Assembly (NCBI GenBank): GCA_947172415.1
Contig: OX359191.1
Location: forward strand, 3,782,001 to 3,846,000
From: Chondrosia reniformis
Taxonomy: Eukaryota; Porifera; Demospongiae; Chondrillida; Chondrillidae
DNA: 64,000 nucleotides
Direction: 5' to 3'
A program made the translations under genes and the position numbers. Positions 22,483-33,884 of this stretch are shown here, in pieces (positions within the stretch are counted from its first letter, which is position 1; each line of letters starts with the position of its first letter). The notes beneath the pieces are model-generated. The model had not been told where the DNA came from. It worked only from the letters and a program-made list of their open reading frames with translations, and searched no databases.

Positions 22483-23142
22483 GGACATACATGTAGTAGA
22501 CACAACTAGTACACACAACTAGTACATACAACTAGCACATACAACTACTACATACAACTAGAAACTAGTGCATGGAACTAGAACATATATTTAGTACATA
22601 CCACTAGTTAATAGCACTAGCACATACAACTAGTACCTATGACAATAACATACACATATAACTAGTACATATAAATAGTCCAGACAACTAGTACATTAAA
22701 CTATATTTATATACTAGTTGTATGTACTAGTTGTGTGTACTATTTGTATGTATTAACTGTGTGTATTAGTTATGCACTAGTTGCATGTACTAATTCTATT
22801 AACTAGTTGTATGTACTAGTACAAGTTAAATTTATTAATTATAGGTATTAGTTGTATGTAATAGTTGTATGTGCTAATTGTTTGAACTAGTTGTATGTAC
22901 TAATTGTATGTACTAGTTATATGAACTAGTTTTATGTACTATGTGGATGCACTATTTATTTGAACTAGTTATATTTTTATGTATTAGTTATATGTAGTAG
23001 GTGTGTGTACCAGTTATAAGTACTAGTTGAAAGTACTAGTTGTATGTACTAGTTGTATGTACTAGAACTAACTATAGTTATATGTACTAGTTGTATGCAC
23101 TAGTTTTATGAACTAGTTCTATTTATATTTACTAGTTGTAGG
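22483..23142. repeat. 13-bp satellite, block 3, with orientation switch
   Basis: Up to about 22704 the repeat reads ACTAGTACATACA; from about 22705 it reads the complement (TGTATGTACTAGT). The part before the switch repeats about 15160-15340 directly, and the part just after it is an inverted copy of about 15838-15950. The join is therefore an inversion breakpoint. Confidence 0.85.
22834..23142. repeat. 309-bp direct repeat left of the LINE (putative TSD)
   Basis: Starts ATTAATTATAGGTATTAG and ends CTAGTTGTAGG. It matches 25020-25328 with only two base differences seen by eye. Its right edge coincides with the 3' end of the LINE, and the other copy begins where the LINE ends. Confidence 0.85.
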
Positions 23143-23176
23143 AAAACAAAAGCCTTAACGGAGAACCTTGTTACTT

Positions 23177-23200
23177 CTTGCCTTAGTGTACTAAGGCAAG
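23177..23200 (-). other. 3' UTR hairpin of the LINE
   Basis: CTTGCCTTAG and CTAAGGCAAG form a perfect 10-bp stem with a 4-base loop. It is preserved in the second copy at 35866-35889. 3' UTR structure is used by R2-type reverse transcriptases to recognise their RNA, so such a role is plausible. Confidence 0.6.
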
Positions 23201-23407
23201 GAGTATCTGGCTTGGACAACCCTCAGTCAGTTATGTTTTCCTTTCTTTGGGTTTTTAGCCAGAAGCCTCGGCTTTTCCTCCTTCCGACAGCAGCAGACGG
23301 GTGCACGTCGGGCCAAAGTTGACCGTCATAATAGAAGGGAGTACCTCCTTACACCAATCCACCACTGCTTTCCAGAGGTCAACAGGCAAGGACTGGGACA
23401 GGACTAC

Positions 23408-25019
23408 TTATCGTCCAGGCCCCAATCCCTCAACAGATAGATGTCGCCTCAATATCCTCACAGCCGAACAGAGAATAGTTCTCTGCATGGCTGTCATCAC
23501 TTCTACTGCACTTTTTGACAGCTTTGGAATTCCCCTAAGGTCTTCCAGGAGCGTGTCCACTGTCCCCAATGCACCAATTATCATCGGGACTACCTTAATT
23601 TGGTAGCCCCTAAATTGTTTCCTCATATCAGCTGCCAGCTTCTGGTACTTTTGGAACTTCTCTTGCCATCTTCCATTAATATTGCTGTCAGTAGGAACTG
23701 ACATCTCAATAATGAAGATGGACTTACATAGCCGATCCTCAACCACTAAGTCTGGCCTTCTTTCTGTCATTTCTTCATCTGTAGGGATACTAGGATCCCA
23801 CAAGATTTTGACAGACCTATTCTCATAGACTGGTTTTGCTTCTAGTTTGTACCAGGGCTCTTCCTGCTTGAATCCATATTCTTTCAACAGTCTCCACAAC
23901 ACTATCAGTATTGCCCGGTCATGTCTCTCTTTGTAGAGAGAAAATCCCTTGGGCTCACACATGTTTAGTATGTGTTTGACCGTTTCCATAGCCTTGCCAC
24001 ATTCTCTGCACATTAGGAGGCTAGAATTCTTCAGAATCCTATTTTGGTACCACCTAGTGTGCAGCACATCATCTTGGGCTGCGAGAATCAGAGCCTCAGT
24101 TTGAGGTCTGAGTATCCCCTCAGAAAGCCACACATAAGACTCCCTATTTGTGACTTGTCTGTGGTATGAGCCCTGGTGAGACTTTTCGGCTAGGTTACTT
24201 TTTAACCTTTCAGTCTGAGCCTCCCGGAGCTCACGTGCCACTCTCCTCCATTCTCTTACACTATTTTGTGAGGGATCTGTCTTTAGCCACATTTCCGGTT
24301 CTAGTTCTATTCCGTGGCTTCCCAGTATCAATCTGGCTTCTTTCAAGACAGTCCTCCTCTGTTTTGAGCACTCCAGCCACTTTTGGTGTTTAACCACAAC
24401 AGCTATGAGTGGATCATTGGCAGTATGGAGGTATCTTGCCAGATTCACAACAGCCCTGTCGTGATCCAAAGGAAAACTACATAGCCCTCTACCACCTTGA
24501 GAGCGAGGCAAATTCACTCTTTCAATGGCAGAGTTATAGTGATGACACTGGTACTTTCTCATGATCTTTCTCACCATTCGGTCCAGTTTTGGAAGCTCAC
24601 TTTGAGTCCACTTCAAAACTGGGTAAGAGTATCTCAATAGAGAGGCACACAACATGTTAGAGGCTTCTGCAGCATTCTTACCATTGAGGTGAGAGCCCCA
24701 CACTTTGTGGAGTCTCCTCCTCAATTCATTGATCAAGCAAGCTTTGACCTTGCTGTCATCTACTTCAAACAGTTGTTCTAGCCCTAGGTACTTATAAGTA
24801 GTACCTTTTTTAAGGCTCCTTATGGATTCTTCACTGCGTTCAGGGTTGTCTGGGCCAGCCAGAACTTTCCCCTTTTGCATGAGAGCTGTTCCACACTTTC
24901 TCACTCCAAACCTCATGCCAATGGCATTTGAGGTTTTCTCCACACATTCCATGGCTTCCCTGAGTTTATCAGGCCCTCCAGCATATATCTTAAGGTCATC
25001 CATGTACAGCAAGTGTGAC
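23408..25019 (-). pseudogene. LINE ORF fragment: RT end, CCHC knuckle, restriction-like endonuclease
   Basis: About 536 residues, open from the truncation to the natural stop. It begins at the RT catalytic motif LLYMDDLKIYA (D8, D9); everything upstream is missing. The RT thumb and linker follow. A CX2CX8HX4C knuckle lies at residues 338-355. The restriction-like endonuclease has RRPDLVV at ~421-427 and IFIIEMSVPT with E439, fitting the PD-(D/E)XK-type active site of R2, R4, NeSL and related LINEs. The first codon is created by satellite sequence at the junction, so no protein start is implied. The lack of stops indicates a young insertion. Confidence 0.88.
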
Positions 25020-25328
25020 ATTAATTATAGGTATTAGTTGTATGTAATAGTTGTATGTGCTAATTGTTTGAACTAGTTGTATGTACTAATTGTAAGTACT
25101 AGTTATATGAACTAGTTTTATGTACTATGTGGATGCACTATTTATTTGAACTAGTTATATTTTTATGTATTAGTTATATGTAGTAGGTGTGTGTACCAGT
25201 TATAAGTACTAGTTGAAAGTACTAGTTGTATGTACTAGTTGTATGTACTAGAACTAACTATAGTTATATGTACTAGTTGTATGCACTAGTTTTATGAACT
25301 AGTTCTATTTATATATACTAGTTGTAGG
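25020..25328. repeat. 309-bp direct repeat right of the LINE (putative TSD)
   Basis: Second copy of 22834-23142. The homologous part of the inverted-duplication arm (about 50215-50430) has this sequence only once and no LINE. Confidence 0.85.
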
Positions 25329-27805
25329 TACTAGTTATATGTAGCAGATGTATGTACTATTTGTATGTACTATTTGTATGTACTATGTGCATGTACTATT
25401 TATAAGTACCAGTTATATGTATGTAGTAGTTATATGTTTGTGATCTAGTTATATATACTAGTTGTATGCACTATCTGTATGTACTAGTTGTATGTACGGT
25501 TTATAATTACAAGGTATATGTGTATTTACTAGTTATATGTAGTTGGTGTATGTACTAGTTATATATACTAGTTGTATGTACTAGTTGAATGTACTAGTTA
25601 TATGCACTAGTTACTAGTTGTATGAACTGGTTGTACGTACTAATGATAAATACTAGTTGTATAAACTAAATGTGTGTACTAGTTTTATGAACTAGTTGTA
25701 TGTACTAGTTGAATGTACTAGTTGCATGTACTGGTTATATGTACTAGTTAATAGTTCTGGGAACTAGTTGGACGACTTAATTGTAAATACCAGTTATATG
25801 AACTATTTGTTTGTATATAATAGTTGTATGAATTAGTTAAATGTACTAATTTTATGTATATATTAGTTGTATGTACTAGTTTCAAGTTGCATGTACTAGT
25901 TTTATGTACTAGTTATATATACTATATGGATGCACTATTCACATGTACTAGTTATATATTTATTTACTAATTTTATGTAGAAGGTGTGTACTAGTTATAG
26001 ATCCTAGTTTTATGTACTCGTTCTATGTACTAGTAGTTGTATGGACTTCTTGTTCGTAGTATGTTTATGTACTATTTATATGTACTAGTTACATTTTTAT
26101 GTAATTGTTATATGTGGTAGATGTGTGTACTAGTTATATGAACTAATTTCAAGTACTAGTTGTATGTACTAGTTGTATGGACTAGTACTAGTTATATTTA
26201 CTAGTAGTAGGTACTAGTTGTATGTACTAGTTGTATGTATATACTAGTTGTATGTACTAGCTATGTACTGGTTTTATGTTCTAGTTATATGTACTAGTTG
26301 TATGTACAAGCGGTAGGTTCTTGTACTAGTTATACTAGGTGCTAGGAAGGTACTAGTTGTATATAGTATATACTAATTGGATGTAATTGTTGTATGTACT
26401 AGTTGTATGTACTATTTATAATTATTAGGTAAAAGTGTATGTACTAGTTTTATGTAGTAGGTGTATGTACTATTTATATGTCCTACTTGTTTTTCCTAGT
26501 TGTGTGTAGTAGTTATGTACTAGTTGAATATACAAGTTGTACGTTCTAGAATTATGTACTCATTCTGTGAGCTAGTTGTATATACTAGTTTCTAGTTGTA
26601 TGTACTAGTTGTAAGTACTAGTTTTATGTACTGGTTGTATGTACTAGTTGTGTGTACTATTTATAATTACAAGGTATGTGTATTTACTAGCTATATGTAG
26701 TAGGGGTATGTACTAGTTATATGTCCTGGCTGTTTGTCGTAGTTGTATGGACTAGTTGAATGTACTAATTGTATGTACAAATTGTATATACTAGGTGTAT
26801 GTAGTGGTTGTATGTTCTAATTGTTTTAACTCAGGTCTTGTACTAATTGTTGGTACTAGGTGAGTACTAGTTACTAGTTTCTAGTTGTATGTACTAGTTG
26901 TAAGTACTAGTTGTATGAACTATGTGTATGTACCAGTTGTTGATTCTTGTACTACTAATACTATGTACTAGGTAGGTTCTAGCTGTATGTACTAGATACT
27001 TGTTGCATGTACTAGTTGTATGAACTAGTTTTATGAACTAGTTGTGTGTACTGTTTATATCTACTAGTTATATATGCCAGTTATATGTACTCTAAAGTTT
27101 TATGTACTACTAGTATGTACTAGTTATATTTACTAGCTGTATGTACTATCCGTGTGTTCTAATTGTATGCACTAGTTGTATGTACTAGTTGTATATACTC
27201 AATACTATTTGTATGTACTAGTCGAATGTAGTAGTTTTTTTCTACTAGTTGAATGTATAAGTAGTGGGTAATGTTTGTATGTACTAGTTATATGTACTAG
27301 TTGTGTGTACTCTGTCTGTACTAGTTGTATGTACTAGTTGTATGTTCTATTGTCTAATTGTATGTACTAGTGTTATGTACTAGCTGTATTTACTAGGTGT
27401 ATGTTGTAGTTGTATGTTCTAAATGTTGGAACTAGTTCTATGTACTAATTGTATGTACTAAGTAAATACTAGTTACTAGTTTCTAGTTGTATGTACTAGT
27501 TGTATGTACTTGTTGTAAGTACTAGTTGTATGTACTATGTGTATGTACCAGTTGTTGATTCCTGAACTAGTTATACTATGTACTGGGTAGGTTGTAGTTG
27601 TATGTACTAGATACTTGTTGAATGTACTAGTTGTATGAACTAGTTTTATGAACTAGTTTTATGTACTGTTTAAATGTACCAGTTATATGTACTAGGAGTA
27701 TGTACTAGTTATAATTACTAGCTTTATGTACAATTTGTGTGTACTAATTGTATGCACTAGTTGTATGTACTAGTTGTATGTACTCAATACTATTTGTATG
27801 TACTA

Positions 27806-28035
27806 AGTTCATTCCTAGAACCTAGTACCTAGTACTAGGAATACATAAATACATACAAAAACATAAATACACTCAGTACATAAAAATGTAATGAGTACAT
27901 ATAAGTAGTACATACAACTATAACATATAACTAGTACATAAATATAGTACATACAACTAGTACAAATAACTAGTACATACCACAATAACCCACTACTTAT
28001 ACATTCAACTAGTGCAAATAACTACTACATTCGAC
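27806..28035. repeat. Local 230-bp inversion within the left arm
   Basis: This segment (GTTCATTCCTAGAACCTAGT onward) is in the same orientation as its match at 46770-47025, whereas sequence on both sides matches the right arm in reverse complement. It is a small secondary inversion. Confidence 0.75.
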
Positions 28036-28434
28036 TAGTTCTATGAACTTCTTGTTTGTTTGTGTGAACTAGTGTTCTGTACTAGTTGTATGTACTATAT
28101 TTATGTACTAGTTATACGTACTAGTTGTATGTACTATTTGTATGTACTACTTATATGTACTCGTTACATTTGTATGTACAGGGTGTATGTACTAGTTGTA
28201 TGTACTATTTACATTTACTAGGTATACATGTATTGTACTAGTTATATGTAGTAGGTGTCTGTACTGTATATATGGCCTAGTTGTATGTACTAGTTGCATG
28301 CACTAGTTGTATGGACTAGTTGTATGTACTAGTCGCATGTACTAATTATATTTACTAGTTACTAATTTTATGAACTACTTGTAACTACTAATTTTATGAA
28401 CTACTTGTAACTAAGAATTTTATGTACTACTTAT

Positions 28435-28816
28435 ATACCTTATATTGTTTTCATTTGCCGATTACCTTGTACGGCTTCATGTTACGGAAAGAATATATAT
28501 ATATATATATATATATATAATAGGGGTTAATACGCAACTATTATAACACTTATTTTATACGTCGATATTTGTATAATACTAGTTCATATGCAACTATTGT
28601 AACACTTAATTTATAAGTCAATATATGGTTTTTGTAAATGGCGGCGTTCAGGAAGCTTTAGTTTACGAAGCTTTTCCATCGTTATTTATAAAGTTCAGGA
28701 CACTAAATCGTCCTCAATCGTTAGTATTACGAATATATATATTAAATCCCAAGGATGTGGCCAAGTAGTTCCAGTTAATGCGGGGGCGGTAGCCCCACGA
28801 CTTTTTAAACTCGAAA
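28435..28816 (-). mobile_element. Unclassified element A, copy 1
   Basis: About 380 bp unlike the satellite, with a GC-rich hairpin (GGGGCGGTAGCCCC) near one end and an AT microsatellite. It is inverted relative to the copy at 45998-46377. Flanks TACTTAT and TACTTGT differ by one base, suggesting a 7-bp target duplication. No coding capacity and no terminal inverted repeats were seen. Family unknown. Confidence 0.6.
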
Positions 28817-29773
28817 TACTTGTTTGTACTAGTTGTATGTATATACCAGTTGTAGACTAGTTAAATGTACTAGTTTTATATATATACTAGATGTATATTC
28901 TAGTTTCTAGTTGTAGTATCTAGTACATACAACTAGAACCTCCCTAGTACATAGTATAAGTAGTACAAGAATCAACAACTGGTACATACACATAGTACAA
29001 ACAACTAGTACTTACAACTATTACATACAACTAGAAACTAGTAACTAGTATATACCTAGTACATACAATTAGTACATAGAACTAGTTCAAACAATTAGAA
29101 CATAGAACTAGTTCAAACAATTAGAACATAAAACTAGTACAAAGCTAGTACATACAACTAGTATAAACATACAACTAGTACACCGAAAGTATACAAACAA
29201 TTAGCACATACAACTAGTACTTTAAACTAGTACTTATACCAAGTTCACACACCTACTACATATAACTAATACATAAACATATAACTAGTATATATGAATA
29301 GTACAAACACATAGTACATACAACTAAAACTAGTACATACAACTAGTATATATATAAAACTAGTACCTTTAGCTAGTACATACAAGTATTACATAAATTT
29401 CGTAGGTTCAACTAGTTCATAAAATTAGTAACTAGTAAATATAATTAGTACATGCGACTAGTATATACAACTAGTCCATACAACTAGTACATGCAACTAG
29501 TACATACAATTAGGCCATATAACAAGTACATACACCTACTACATATAACTAGTACAATACACGTATACCTAGTAAATGTAAATAGTATCTACAACTAGTA
29601 CATACAGCTAGCGCATACAACTAGTACATATAACGAGTACCCACACATATAAATAGTACATACAAATAGTAAATACAACTAGTACATACAACTAGTACAT
29701 AGACTTAGTACATACAACCAGCTAATACAGCTAGTACCCACAAGTAGTACATATACCTAGTACATAAACATAT
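28817..29773. repeat. 13-bp satellite, block 5
   Basis: Satellite with an orientation switch near 28915, from complement to ACTAGTACATACA orientation. The switch is mirrored near 45900 in the right arm. Confidence 0.88.
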
Positions 29774-30523
29774 CAGGGAGTACAGTAATACTCCCTATGG
29801 AGAGATGACACGTTTTTTTGCATTCCCCATACATCGGTATAGGAGCAAAATCCCGAAATAAGCCGAAAATCAACAAAATAAGGCTACGTATAGCTAAATA
29901 TACAATATACATACTCTAAATAGACCTTAAAGGCAAGCGAATATGTCCCGCTGGCAAAATAATAAACTTTAAAAATTCCCATTTTCGTCTTCTTCATATT
30001 CTTCTTATTATTATTATTCTTCTTCGTCAGCCATAACTAAAAAACTAAATAAGCTTTTGGACTAATTGTTAAACGAAACTATTGCAAATTTTCCGAACTG
30101 TATTCTTTTGTAGAAGCGAGAGCGATAACGCTATTATTGAGTATGACGGTTTTCATGGCCCCAGAGGCAAGACCTCAATAAATTCGCCATTTTAATGCAG
30201 TCGAAGATTGCAAAACCAAAATGGGTTTTAATACAATCGAATTCCTAGCTTAGGCTCCATAAAAAGTACAGAAACTAGAGAAAAATAAAAATTTTCTACA
30301 AAAATAGTGAAGATGCAGGGATGGCACAAAAAGCACTTAAACAAGAAAGGGATGTTACACCGTCAAGTATTAGCTATGCATGAATCCTACAAGCAAGGGT
30401 GTTGTATGATTCATGCATATATAGCTAATGCTTCACTGTGTAACATCCCTTTCTTGTTTATGTGCTTTTTGTGCCATCCCTACATCTTTACTATTTTTGT
30501 AGAAAATTTTTATTTTTCTCTAG
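29774..30523 (-). mobile_element. Unclassified foldback element B, copy 1
   Basis: 750 bp, non-satellite, non-autonomous. One end begins CAGGGAGTAC and carries a small hairpin (AGGGAGTA with TACTCCCT). The other end is a ~250-bp palindrome finishing CTCTAG. Flanks suggest TAT on both sides. A related satellite stretch at ~55190-55250 and the arm at ~36829 lack the insertion. The only protein-like feature is a very short MADEEEE frame on the minus strand. It resembles a foldback or MITE-type element, but its family is unknown. Confidence 0.65.
30275..30523. repeat. Large palindrome in element B
   Basis: CTAGAGAAAAATAAAAATTT on the left is mirrored at the right end. Arms of about 120 bp surround a short centre near 30399 (CCTACAAGCA). 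Arm mismatches are few, such as an extra GAAGATGC-type variation. The 78-codon frame here is a by-product. Confidence 0.85.
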
Positions 30524-32745
30524 TATATAGTACATATAAATAGTACGTACAACTAGTATATATAACTAGTACAAACAACTGGTACATACACCCAGTACAT
30601 ACAAATGTAACAAGTACATATAAGTAGTACATACAACTAGTACATACAACTAGTACTTATAAATAGTACATATAACTAATACACATAACTAGTACATATA
30701 ACTAATACATACATCTAGTCTAGTATATACAACTGGTACCTCCCTAGTACGTAGTACAATTAGGACTAGAACCTACAACTAGTATATACTACTAGTACAT
30801 ACAACTAGTACATGCAACTAGGACATATAACTAGTACATATAACTAGTACATATGACTAGTACATACACATATAACTAGTACATAAATATTATACATACA
30901 ACTAGTACAAAAAAATAGTTCACACAAACAAACAAGTAGTTCATAGAACTAGTTCATTCCTAGTCCCTAGTATAACTTGTACTAGAACCTAAAACTAGTT
31001 CAAACATCTCGTACATACAACTAGTAAATACAATTAGGCAATAGTACATACAACTAGTACATTCAACTAGTACATACAAATAGTACATACAAAGAGTACA
31101 TACAACTAGTACGTATAAGTAGTACATTCAACAATTACCCACTACTTATACATTCAACTAGTGCAAATAACTCCAACATTCGGCTAGTACATACAAATAG
31201 TTTTGAGTACATACAAACAGTACATACAACTAGTACTTACAACTAGTACATACAACTAGAAACTAGTAATTAGTACATACTTAGTACATACAATTAGTAC
31301 ATAGAACTAGTTTAAACAATTAGAACATACAACTACCACATACACCTAGTATGTACAAATAGTATTTAAAACTAGTTCATATAACTAGTACATAACTAGT
31401 ACATTTCTAGTATATACAATTAGTACATAGAACTAGTTCAAACAATTAGAACATACAACTACTACATTCCCCTAGTATATACTATTTGTACATACAATTA
31501 GTACATACAAATAGTACATGCAACTAGTACATAAAGCTAGACTATACAACTAATAACTAGTACATATAACTAGTACATAGCTACTACTTACAACTAGTAT
31601 ATACATACAACTAGTGCATACAACTAATACAGACAATTAGTACATACAACTACTACATTCAACTACTACATACAACCAGAACCTACAACTAGTAAATATA
31701 ACTAGTACTAGTACATAGAACTAGTACATACAACTAATTCGTTATAGTAGTACTTACAACTAGTGCGTACAACTAATGCCTACTTAGTACCTACTATAAC
31801 TCGTACTAGAACCTACAACTAGTACATACAGCTGGCGCATACACGTAGTATAGGAAACTTGTACATACAACTGTTACATACAACTACTACATATAACCCG
31901 TATATACACATAAAACTAGTATATAAAAATAGTACATACACTTAGTACATGAAACAAGTACATACAAAACGTACATACAACTAGTACATGCAACTAGTAC
32001 ATACAACTAGTACACACAACTAGAAACTAGTACATACACCTAGTTCAAAGAACGAGTGCATAATACTAGAACATACAACTTGTATATACAACAAGTACAT
32101 ACAAAATGTACATACAACTAATACATACAATTAGGCAATAGAATATACAACTAGTACAAACAACTAGTACATACAAATAGTACATACAACAAGTACATGT
32201 AACTAGTACATACAACAATTACACACTACTTATACATTCAACTAGTACAAATAATTACTACATTCAACAATTACATACAAATAGTATTGAGTACATACAA
32301 CTAGTTCATACAACTAGTGCATAAAATTAGTACACACGGATAGTACATACAGCTAGTAAATATAACTAGTACATACTACTAGTACATAAAACTATAGAGG
32401 ACATATAACTGGTATATATAACTAGTAGAAATAAACAGTACACGCAACTAGTTCATAAAACTAGTTCATACAACTAGTACATGTAACAAGTATCTAGTAT
32501 ATACAACTAGAATCTACCTAGTACATTGTATAAATAGTACAAGAATCAACAACTGGTACATACACATAGTACATACAACTAGTACTTACAACTAGTACAT
32601 ACAACTAGAAACTAGTAACTAGTACATACCTAGTACAAACAATTAGAACATAGAACTAGTTGAAACAAATAGAACATACAACTACTACATACACCTAGTA
32701 CATACAACTAGTACTTAGAACTAGTTCATATAACTAGTACATACA
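30524..32745. repeat. 13-bp satellite, block 6
   Basis: ACTAGTACATACA orientation. Up to 32095 it is the inner part of the large inverted arm. The stretch 32100-32524 is mirrored at 35928-36310 on the far side of Tigger-2. Confidence 0.9.
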
Positions 32746-32910
32746 GTGGAAGCTGAGTAAGCGGTCACCTTATTAAAGCGGTCACCTCCCTTTTCCGGTC
32801 GCCAACGTATACTCCCGAACAATCCGCTATATTGAAGTATACATCAAGACCTTGTTAATGTGGTCACCTGCGTAATGCGTTTAGCGGTCGCCCTTCCGTG
32901 GCCCCGAAGG
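32746..32910. promoter_or_regulatory. Tigger-2 left end with iterated GCGGTCACC motifs
   Basis: Motifs AAGCGGTCACC, AAGCGGTCACCTCC, CCGGTCGCC, TGTGGTCACC and AGCGGTCGCC repeat within about 150 bp of the terminus. They parallel the GCGGACACC repeats of Tigger-1. Confidence 0.6.
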
Positions 32911-33027
32911 GATTTCTCTACTCTGTGATGCGGCCATACAGATTTGAAAGTACGTAAATGACAACAATTTATCAATAAAATGTTCTAAAGAGTCTCCTTT
33001 ACTCCTTCAGTGACTCTTGCAGCTTTC

Positions 33028-33372
33028 TTATAAAGTTCTGGTGTCCATCGAAATGATAAAACATGGAACTTCCAGCCCGAGACCAACACCACGATTCACA
33101 GGGCTGCCAGTGACCTCACACACAATCTGGTTCCCTTGTCTGAGGAGGAAAAAGTGAGTATATCGAGCGAATGACCTTGGAACGTGACCTACAATCTGTC
33201 CGTTCTTCTTTACCGCCGTTGCCATTGGGTCATATGGGTTGGACGGCTCTGCTTCCACCTCTAAAACTTCTCCTGGCTCTGGTGTCCACAAGTCTTTATA
33301 ATCATGGAACCCACGAATAAACGATGCGTAGCTAAAGTGAGAAACAGATACAGAAGTGGCGTTCGCAGCCAT
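33028..33372 (-). CDS. HIRAN-domain protein encoded by Tigger-2
   Basis: A 114-residue intact protein consisting of one HIRAN domain. Seen: FIRGFHDY at ~18-25, VLEVEAEPSNPYDPMATAV at ~35-53, QIVGHVPRSFARY ~58-70, and VNRGVGLGLEVPC near the end. The EP-NPYDP-A-AV and VGHVPR blocks are strong HIRAN signatures. The VNRG-G-GLEVPC tail is shared with the Tigger-1 protein and looks specific to this family. It starts 80 bp from the transposase start on the other strand. As in Tigger-1 the HIRAN frame is intact although the transposase has a stop. Function beyond presumed DNA binding is unknown. Confidence 0.88.
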   Translation of the reverse strand: MAANATSVSVSHFSYASFIRGFHDYKDLWTPEPGEVLEVEAEPSNPYDPMATAVKKNGQIVGHVPRSFARYTHFFLLRQGNQIVCEVTGSPVNRGVGLGLEVPCFIISMDTRTL

Positions 33373-33884
33373 ACGACCGAAGCTTGATTAGGTAGCAGCT
33401 GCTATACACCCACGCTAACACGTTTCGTTATAGCTATGCTCGCGCCTCTAACATGCCTCGAAAAGAATTGACATTGAAACAACGTGTGGAGGTGATTAGG
33501 TACCAAAAGAGCCACCCAAAAGAAGGAACTCAAATTTTGGCAGAACGTTTTGGCTGTGGCAGAACACAGATTAAGTCAATTTTGAAAGCCAAGGAGGAGA
33601 TTCTTTAAGATTTTGAAAAGAATGGAAGTGAAGACAAGAAGAGGAACAGAAAAGCTGAATTTCCGGATATTGATGATGCTGTTTACAAATGGTACTGTCT
33701 TGGTCGGGAAAGGAACATTCCCATATCAGGACCAATGCTCCAGGAGGAGGCCCGTTTGATTGCTGAACGACTCGAGAATTCCCGGTTCAAGGCATCCAAT
33801 GGTTGGCTCCAGTCATTCAAAGCTCGCCACAATTTAAAAATGCTCACAGTTTGTGTAGAGTCAGCTAGTGTTCCCCAAGGAACG
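33196..33884. repeat. Inverted repeat arm in Tigger-2, left
   Basis: Spans the 5' part of HIRAN-2, the divergent promoter and the transposase N-terminal region. Its mirror image is 34999-35684, separated by 1.1 kb of single-copy transposase core. The copies share the nonsense codon in the transposase. Confidence 0.88.
33373..33452. promoter_or_regulatory. Tigger-2 divergent promoter region with dyad
   Basis: 80 bp between divergent start codons, containing a perfect 12-bp palindrome TAGCAGCTGCTA (33393-33404). Tigger-1 also has a dyad in this position, though of different sequence. Confidence 0.5.

Larger units (their letters stand above)
23143..25019 (-). mobile_element. 5'-truncated RLE-type LINE (R2/NeSL-like)
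   Basis: A non-LTR retrotransposon on the minus strand, truncated within the reverse transcriptase at its 5' end. It has a 265-bp 3' UTR ending GGCTTTTGTTTT and no poly(A) tail. The 3' UTR contains a perfect hairpin. The same 3' sequence recurs at 35685-35927. It is flanked by the 309-bp direct repeats. Confidence 0.88.
25020..28434. repeat. 13-bp satellite, block 4 (mostly complement orientation)
   Basis: TGTATGTACTAGT-type repeat. It forms the outer part of the left arm of the large inverted duplication. Between 27806 and 28035 a segment of about 230 bp is locally flipped. Confidence 0.9.
25020..32095. repeat. Left arm of large inverted duplication
   Basis: About 7 kb matching, in reverse complement, 43310-50440. 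Landmarks in mirrored order: 26200-26650 with 48880-49300, element A (28435-28816 with 45998-46377), element B (29774-30523 with 44317-45068), and 31500-31850 with 43500-43800. Similarity also covers the satellite between landmarks, including rare variants such as CTACCGCTTGTAC. Confidence 0.85.

Noticed and set aside
30307..30543. 78-codon frame in element B
   Set aside because: It lies across the palindrome arms and is mirrored on the other strand. No protein features.
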